Below, piece by piece: positions 32,377 to 36,850 of a DNA stretch of 36,850 nucleotides. The position numbers and the translations under genes were made by a program. The notes under the pieces were generated by a model. That model searched no databases, was not told where the DNA came from, and was given only the letters and a program-made list of their open reading frames with translations. Numbering within the stretch: position 1 is the first letter of the stretch; each line of letters begins with the position of its first letter. The stretch is from assembly GCA_900539675.1 (NCBI GenBank), contig UQDJ01000016.1, forward strand, positions 1-36,850. Direction: 5' to 3'. Source of the stretch: an uncultured Coriobacteriaceae bacterium (GTDB lineage: Bacteria > Actinomycetota > Coriobacteriia > Coriobacteriales > Eggerthellaceae).

Positions 32377-33272
32377 TGAATACCATGATAAATCGGGCGT
32401 TGGGTCAGAAACCTGCCGCAGACCAGAACATTCCTTTAGACCAGAGCACACCCTTGGGCCAGAGGGTACACTCAGACCAGAGCGAACCTTCAGACCGGGA
32501 TGCTACAAGAACAGATGTTATTCTGAGTACTCGTAAGGTGTCAGTTCGATATGATGAAACCAAAACAGCCTTATCGGATGTTTCCCTGGATTTTAGTCAG
32601 GGTGAAGTGACATCTTTGATTGGTCCTTCAGGGTGCGGAAAATCGACTTTTTTGCGATGCCTTAATCTTATGAATCGCGAAATCCCTCATTGTCATATAG
32701 ATGGTGAGATCATATTCAATAACAGAAACATCAATACTGCTCATGAAAACATCTATCAGCTTCGTCAAAAGATAGGGATGGTATTTCAGATCCCTAATCC
32801 TTTTCGCAAATCAATTTACGACAACATTACGTTTGCTCTTCGACGATACGGCATCAAGGATAAACAGGTGCTCGATGACATAGTGGAATCGTCTCTAAAA
32901 AAAGCTGCCCTGTGGGATGAAGTAAAGGATCGGCTCAAAAAAAGCGCTTTTGCTCTTTCTGGTGGCCAGCAACAACGTTTGTGTATTGCACGTACGTTGG
33001 CAATGAATCCCAGTGTTGTTTTGATGGATGAACCGTGCTCTGCGCTTGATCCTATAGCCACTTTTGCCATTGAGCAGACCATTGCCCAAATGGCAAAGCA
33101 GGGGATATGCGTCATTATCGTTACTCACAATATTGAACAGGCAGCTCGTGTTTCAACTAATACGGCCTATTTTCTCTTGGGTGAGGTCATTGAATGGGGA
33201 CCCACCAAGGACTTGTTTGCTCATCCTCGTGACAAGAGAACGGAAGACTACTTAACAGGAAGGTTTGGATAA
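32373..33272 (+). CDS. pstB: Phosphate ABC transporter ATP-binding protein, second copy, with repeat-bearing N-terminus
   Basis: 299 aa; the start codon overlaps the pstA stop (ATGA). The ABC domain begins near residue 48 and has Walker A GPSGCGKST (84-92), Q-loop MVFQIPNPFRKSIYDNI, signature LSGGQQQRLCIARTLA, Walker B VLMDEPCSALDP and switch His VTHNIEQA. Compared with ordinary PstB (about 250-260 aa) there are about 45 extra N-terminal residues, of which 11-46 are six hexapeptide units of the type DQxxPx (GQKPAA, DQNIPL, DQSTPL, GQRVHS, DQSEPS, DRDATR) from an 18-bp DNA repeat. The operon thus has two different PstB proteins. phoU follows without gap. Confidence 0.93.
   Translation: MMNTMINRALGQKPAADQNIPLDQSTPLGQRVHSDQSEPSDRDATRTDVILSTRKVSVRYDETKTALSDVSLDFSQGEVTSLIGPSGCGKSTFLRCLNLMNREIPHCHIDGEIIFNNRNINTAHENIYQLRQKIGMVFQIPNPFRKSIYDNITFALRRYGIKDKQVLDDIVESSLKKAALWDEVKDRLKKSAFALSGGQQQRLCIARTLAMNPSVVLMDEPCSALDPIATFAIEQTIAQMAKQGICVIIVTHNIEQAARVSTNTAYFLLGEVIEWGPTKDLFAHPRDKRTEDYLTGRFG
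32403..32510 (+). repeat. 18-bp tandem repeats in the 5' end of the second pstB
   Basis: Six consecutive 18-base units starting at 32403, 32421, 32439, 32457, 32475 and 32493, most beginning GACCAGA or GGCCAGA. The inner four are the most alike; the outer ones have decayed. The reading frame is kept. Confidence 0.85.
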
Positions 33273-33929
33273 ATGGATCTTCGACAAGACTTTGTCCGTC
33301 AATTAGATCAATTACACGACGAACTTTCGCAACTTTCTCAATGCGTAGAAAATATCTTTAATAAAGCGGCCTATTCTGCCTGTACCACGGCATCGAAAAA
33401 ATCTCCCTTGCCACATGAAAAGCAGATACTGCGTGACAAAGAACGCTCAATTGAAACGCTCGCATTGCGTTTATTGCTGCTTCAGCAGCCGGTTGCGGGT
33501 GATTTACGTGAAGTTTCCGGAGCGCTCAAGGTGGTAAGCGATTTTAAACGTATCGGGGATTTGTCAATAGAGATAATTGCTATGGTTTCTGACCTGGATG
33601 AACAATCTCATCCTATTCAGGAAAACGAATTGAGTTCCATGATCGGCCTGGTAAAGAATATGGTAAACCAGTCCTTTAAGGCCTACCTGAGCCATGATGT
33701 GGATAGAGCGCTTGAAACGGCACCTATCGATGCACGGGTGGATACCTATTTGCAAACTATAAGCAGTGTGCTTTCTGATCAAATCGAAAATAAACACATC
33801 GAAGGGCATGAAGCACTGACTCTATTAATGATTGCGAAATACTTTGAACGCATAGCCGATCATGCTGAGAGTATTTGCTATTGGACAGAGTATGTGAAAT
33901 TGGGTACTCGAAAAGGGATGCGAATGTAG
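33273..33929 (+). CDS. phoU: Phosphate signalling regulator PhoU
   Basis: 218 aa, two three-helix PhoU repeats. RLLLLQQPVAGDLREVSGALKV with KRIGDLSIEI in the first half and TLLMIAKYFERIADHAESICYW in the second are the family's metal-binding repeats (E/D-rich helix ends). PhoU links Pst activity to PhoR and silences the regulon when phosphate is ample. The ATG follows the pstB2 stop directly, with AGGAAGG 10 bases upstream. Last gene of the pst operon. Confidence 0.94.
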   Translation: MDLRQDFVRQLDQLHDELSQLSQCVENIFNKAAYSACTTASKKSPLPHEKQILRDKERSIETLALRLLLLQQPVAGDLREVSGALKVVSDFKRIGDLSIEIIAMVSDLDEQSHPIQENELSSMIGLVKNMVNQSFKAYLSHDVDRALETAPIDARVDTYLQTISSVLSDQIENKHIEGHEALTLLMIAKYFERIADHAESICYWTEYVKLGTRKGMRM

Positions 33930-33967
33930 CTTGAAGTTACCTAGGTATGAAGGTTCGAAGAAATGCA

Positions 33968-34058
33968 GCTGCAAAGGTGAAAAGGTGCAAAGGTGTGCAG
34001 CGCTGTGGGGAGCAAAGTAGTATGAATTGAAAGCTGCGAAGTTGCAAAGGTGCTGCAT
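33968..34058 (+). repeat. Degenerate purine-rich repeats after phoU
   Basis: GCAAAGGTG occurs at 33971-33979, 33987-33995 and 34044-34052 with related AAAAGGTG and GCTGCGAAG words between. Copies are too degraded to give a period. The rest of the 277-base spacer carries a promoter-like TTGGTA (34091-34096) and TGTAAT (34115-34120) and the hairpin below. Confidence 0.55.
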
Positions 34059-34141
34059 GCGCTACAACTTCCTCACGATTCGCCATGCTCTTGGTACGTT
34101 CTTTAGACTAGGTGTGTAATAATAGAACATAAGACAGTGGT

Positions 34142-34172
34142 AAAGGGTACGTTTTAAAACGTACCCTTTTTG
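34142..34172 (+). terminator. Perfect 14-bp hairpin with T run upstream of argF
   Basis: AAAGGGTACGTTTT (34142-34155) and AAAACGTACCCTTT (34156-34169) are perfectly complementary and run into further T residues. It can end the pst-phoU transcript; because it lies after a promoter-like pair and 35 bases before argF it could also act as an argF attenuator. Confidence 0.75.
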
Positions 34173-34206
34173 AATAATCATCACGTTTTGTGTTGCGGGA
34201 GGATAT

Positions 34207-35202
34207 ATGGCTCAGTCACTTTCTGGACGTCACTTTTTAAAGCTGTTGGATTTCACTTCGGAGGAAATTGTTTCTTTGGTCGATTTGGCTGAACAGCTAA
34301 AAGCGAAGAAGCATGCAGGCGAATTGCACAAAGAGCTTGAAGGCAAAAATATTGTTTTGCTGTTTGAAAAGACGTCCACCCGTACCCGTTGCTCCTTTGA
34401 GGTGGCCGGTCACGACTTGGGTATGGGTGTCACCTATCTCGATCCTCAAGGGTCTCAGATGGGAAACAAAGAATCCATTGAAGACACTGCTCGAGTGTTA
34501 GGTCGTATGTTTGATGGCATTGAATATCGTGGTTTTAGCCAAAGCATTGTAGAAACACTGGCAGAATATGCTGGTGTTCCGGTATGGAATGGACTGACCG
34601 ACGAATGCCATCCAACCCAAATTATTGCTGACTTGCTTACGATTAGAGAAAACTTCGGTGATTTTAAAGGTCTGAAGTTGGTATTTATGGGTGATGCCAA
34701 AAATAACGTTTCCAATTCCTTAATGGTCGGTTGTGTAAAGATGGGCATCACGTTTGTTGCATGCGGGCCAGAAAGCTGCATGCCCGATGCCAGTTTGGTG
34801 GACAAGTGTCGTGAAATTGCAGCTGAGACGGAATGCGAAGTTATTCTTTCCTCCGATGTTGAGAAAGCAACTAAAGACGCCAACATTATTTATACCGATA
34901 TTTGGGTTTCCATGGGCGAACCAGCAAGTCTTTGGGAACAACGCATTAAAGAACTTTCTCCTTATCAGGTAAATGCTCGGGTTATGGCAAACGCTGCTGA
35001 TAATGCGATTTTTATGCATTGCCTGCCCGCTTTTCACGACACCAAGACTACGGTTGCACAAGATATTGAAAAAAAGTTTGGCTTAACTGAGATGGAAGTT
35101 ACCGATGAAGTGTTTGAATCGGATGCTTCTCGCGTGTTTGACGAAGCCGAAAATCGCATGCATTCCATCAAAGCAGTCGTACTGGCCACGCTGCGAGATT
35201 AA
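34207..35202 (+). CDS. argF: Ornithine carbamoyltransferase
   Basis: 331 aa, typical length. Carbamoyl-phosphate loop STRTR (57-61), HPTQ (135-138), the ornithine-site SMGEP region (235-239) and HCLP (271-274) identify it. It either makes citrulline in arginine synthesis or, run backwards, makes carbamoyl phosphate in the arginine deiminase pathway (then called arcB); no neighbouring arg or arc gene decides this. GGGAGGA lies just before the ATG. The last 24 bases (coding VLATLRD and stop) are repeated in degenerate form downstream. Confidence 0.95.
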   Translation: MAQSLSGRHFLKLLDFTSEEIVSLVDLAEQLKAKKHAGELHKELEGKNIVLLFEKTSTRTRCSFEVAGHDLGMGVTYLDPQGSQMGNKESIEDTARVLGRMFDGIEYRGFSQSIVETLAEYAGVPVWNGLTDECHPTQIIADLLTIRENFGDFKGLKLVFMGDAKNNVSNSLMVGCVKMGITFVACGPESCMPDASLVDKCREIAAETECEVILSSDVEKATKDANIIYTDIWVSMGEPASLWEQRIKELSPYQVNARVMANAADNAIFMHCLPAFHDTKTTVAQDIEKKFGLTEMEVTDEVFESDASRVFDEAENRMHSIKAVVLATLRD

Positions 35203-35300
35203 TTTGTGCTAGCCACGTTGTGCAATTACGTTGTGTACCAACATTGTACTAGCCACGTTGTGCAATTACGTTGTGCTGGTCACGTTGTGCGATTAATGAG
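35179..35300 (+). repeat. 27-bp tandem copies of the argF 3' end
   Basis: Units at 35179-35205 (argF end with stop), 35206-35232, 35246-35272 and 35273-35299, with a 13-base partial unit at 35233-35245. Units 2 and 3 differ at one base in 27; the argF unit matches unit 2 at 19 of 27. Unit 2 in the argF frame would read VLATLCNYV, echoing VLATLRD. Confidence 0.92.
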
Positions 35301-35317
35301 ATAGGGAGTATTGCCCA

Positions 35318-36166
35318 ATGAAGCGTCTGGGATATTACAACGGCGAATACGGTCCACTCGAAGACATGAAGGTGCCGTTTTTGGATCGTGCAAGTTTTTA
35401 TGGTGACGGCGTCTATGATGCTACGATGGCTCAGCAGGGCGTTGTCATTTTTGCTGAAGACCATATTGATCGTTTTTTTAATAGCTGTGCGAATGTCCAT
35501 ATCGATCCAGGCATCACTAAAGACGAATTAAAGGATTTGCTTTGTGATTTGGTAAGCAAAATGGATGATGATAGTCTGTTCGTATACTGGCAGGTAACAC
35601 GCGGTACGGATTATCGTCATCATGACTTTCCTGATAAGCCGGCCAATCTTTGGGTTATGATCGTGCCGGAAGAAATGCAGGATCTCTATGATCCTCAAGA
35701 CCTGATCAGTGTCGAAGACACCCGTTTTTATCATTGCAATACCAAAACGTTAAACCTGCTTCCTAACGTTCTTGCTGCAGAGCGCACCAAGCAAGCCGGT
35801 TGTTATGAGGCGGTATTCGTGCGCGATGGTTATGTGACTGAATGTGCTCACAGTAACGTGCATATGATTAAGGATGGTCATTTTGTCACCCATCCAACGG
35901 ATAATCTGATTTTGCCGGGTATTGCACGCAAGCACTTACTTGCCGCCTGCCAGGTGAATGATATCCCTGTCGAAGAGTGTCCTTTTTCGATAGACGAGCT
36001 GCGCAATGCTGATGAGGTTATTGTCACGTCATCGAGTACGTTGTGCCTGCCTATTGCGCACTTAGATGGCAAGCCGGTGGGCGGCAAGGCTCCTGAGCTG
36101 CTGGACAAGCTTCGTACTACGGTTATGAATGAATGTCGTGAGTATGTAAAAGCTCATCGTGCCTAG
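35318..36166 (+). CDS. dat: D-amino-acid aminotransferase (class IV PLP enzyme)
   Basis: 282 aa, the usual length for D-alanine transaminase. Lys143 in NTKTLNLLPNVLA is the PLP lysine in the context typical of D-alanine aminotransferases (branched-chain enzymes read differently here), and EAVFVRDGYVTECAHSNVH matches the glutamate-containing second block (E-G-x-V-T-E-type). YGDGVYD near residue 29 is the class IV N-terminal signature. It would supply D-glutamate or D-alanine for peptidoglycan. Branched-chain or aminodeoxychorismate-lyase activity is less likely. AGGGAG lies 10 bases before the ATG, partly after the argF repeats. Confidence 0.92.
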   Translation: MKRLGYYNGEYGPLEDMKVPFLDRASFYGDGVYDATMAQQGVVIFAEDHIDRFFNSCANVHIDPGITKDELKDLLCDLVSKMDDDSLFVYWQVTRGTDYRHHDFPDKPANLWVMIVPEEMQDLYDPQDLISVEDTRFYHCNTKTLNLLPNVLAAERTKQAGCYEAVFVRDGYVTECAHSNVHMIKDGHFVTHPTDNLILPGIARKHLLAACQVNDIPVEECPFSIDELRNADEVIVTSSSTLCLPIAHLDGKPVGGKAPELLDKLRTTVMNECREYVKAHRA

Positions 36167-36187
36167 ATAAACGAGCGGTGTGGGGCG

Positions 36188-36196
36188 TGATACAAT
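36188..36196 (+). promoter_or_regulatory. Extended -10 promoter of argS
   Basis: TACAAT at 36191-36196 preceded by TGA gives the TGnTACAAT extended -10 form; no good -35 box. Downstream, CATTG and CAATG (36203-36224 region) can form a small leader hairpin. Confidence 0.5.
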
Positions 36197-36248
36197 CGCA
36201 TCCGCATTGTGCGCGACGCAATGTCTGAACCACAGAAAGGACGCAAAC

Positions 36249-36850
36249 ATGACAATTCGCGAATCGCTGGAGAAGGTCTTACATGAAGCGCTTTCCGCTG
36301 CTGTAGAAGCGGGGGATCTGCCGCTGGATGAAGTGCCAACACCTACTCTGGAGAGGCCTCGCGAAGAGGGTCATGGTGATTGGGCTTGCACCATTGCTAT
36401 GCGCCTGGCGAAGGCGGCCCATATGAATCCGCGCGCCATTGCACAGATTCTTCTGGATCACCTTCCAGAAAATAATATGATTGCTTCGGCAGAAATTGCT
36501 GGTCCTGGTTTTATCAACCTCACCTTGGCACCTTCGGTGTTTCAAAGCATTGTTTCTGAAGTGCGTGAAGAGGGCGACAACTTTGGTAAATCTGAATTGC
36601 CTAAGCCCTGCAAGGTGGATCTAGAGTATGTGTCTGCTAATCCGACGGGACCCATGCATGTTGGCCATGGTCGTTGGGCAGCGCTAGGCGATGCCATTGC
36701 ACGAGTGATGCGCCATGCTGGCTATGCAGTTGATGAAGAGTTCTATATTAATGACCAGGGCAATCAGATGAATGTATTTGCTGATTCGCTTGTGGTGCGC
36801 TACCAGCAGCAGCTTGGCCTGGATGTTGATATGCCCGAAGCATCGTATGG
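36249..36850 (+). CDS. argS: Arginine--tRNA ligase, N-terminal part
   Basis: The frame opens with an ATG at 36249 after AAAGGA and runs off the window after 200 codons, so about two thirds of the protein is missing. The N-terminal Arg-tRNA domain (about 1-115) shows the usual REEGHGDWACTIAMRLAK block, and the class I HIGH-type motif occurs in SANPTGPMHVGHGR (129-142, HVGH at 137-140). Charges tRNA-Arg. An extended -10 promoter lies about 50 bases upstream, so it is probably its own unit, 82 bases after dat. Confidence 0.95.
   Translation, partial: MTIRESLEKVLHEALSAAVEAGDLPLDEVPTPTLERPREEGHGDWACTIAMRLAKAAHMNPRAIAQILLDHLPENNMIASAEIAGPGFINLTLAPSVFQSIVSEVREEGDNFGKSELPKPCKVDLEYVSANPTGPMHVGHGRWAALGDAIARVMRHAGYAVDEEFYINDQGNQMNVFADSLVVRYQQQLGLDVDMPEASY

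Noticed and set aside
33825..34058. 77-codon minus-strand frame after phoU
   Set aside because: Runs across the purine-rich repeats and into phoU antisense; composition bias explains the open frame.
34171..34186. ArgR box TGAATAATCATCA before argF
   Set aside because: Only one half matches the ARG box consensus and it overlaps the terminator tail.

Overview
The window looks like a chromosomal segment of a low-to-mid GC member of the Actinomycetota, most likely class Coriobacteriia. The reasons are the Coriobacteriia-like mix of housekeeping genes, strong AAGGAG/GAGGAG ribosome sites, and proteins that read like actinobacterial or Firmicutes-like homologues. A Cryptobacterium-like Eggerthellales genome is my best guess, at low confidence. 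I see no phage, insertion sequence, CRISPR array, rRNA or tRNA.

Layout. 1-6.8 kb: an unknown membrane protein (cut by the window edge) and class 3 fructose-1,6-bisphosphatase on the minus strand, a small CxxC protein and a shikimate dehydrogenase on plus, then a minus-strand operon of a flippase-like membrane protein, a nitroreductase and a membrane-anchored J-domain protein. 6.8-9.0 kb: an unusual small ORF made of three 12-residue repeats behind a palindrome, facing a frameshifted MATE transporter. 9.0-17.3 kb: leuC-leuD-leuB, hisS, aspS, a Cof-type HAD phosphatase and a DUF5662 protein. 17.3-23 kb: serine acetyltransferase, DegV, an AGCS amino-acid symporter, acyl carrier protein and a DinF-type MATE. 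23-26.3 kb: the poorly understood MEMO/AMMECR1/radical-SAM system and a flavodoxin-fold oxidoreductase. 26.3-33.9 kb: a complete phosphate-starvation locus, phoB-phoR divergent from pstB1-pstS-pstC-pstA-pstB2-phoU, with PHO-box-like repeats between them. 34-36.9 kb: argF, a D-amino-acid aminotransferase and the start of argS.

How the genes work together. LeuCDB perform the middle and last steps of leucine synthesis. PhoR/PhoB would sense low phosphate and switch on the Pst transporter, which has two ATPase genes and PhoU for feedback. The AmmeMemoRadiSam proteins probably act together on an unknown substrate.

The most unusual property of the window is a recurring pattern of short tandem duplications (12, 13, 18, 20, 27 and 36 bp units) at gene ends, in intergenic spacers and in disordered N-termini. 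In three genes (2642-2950, the MEMO/AMMECR1 gene, argF) the last bases of the gene including or touching the stop codon are re-copied downstream. The 36-bp case forms a 38-residue ORF in which every unit carries its own Shine-Dalgarno-like sequence and ATG. All function calls here come from reading motifs by eye; no database search was run.
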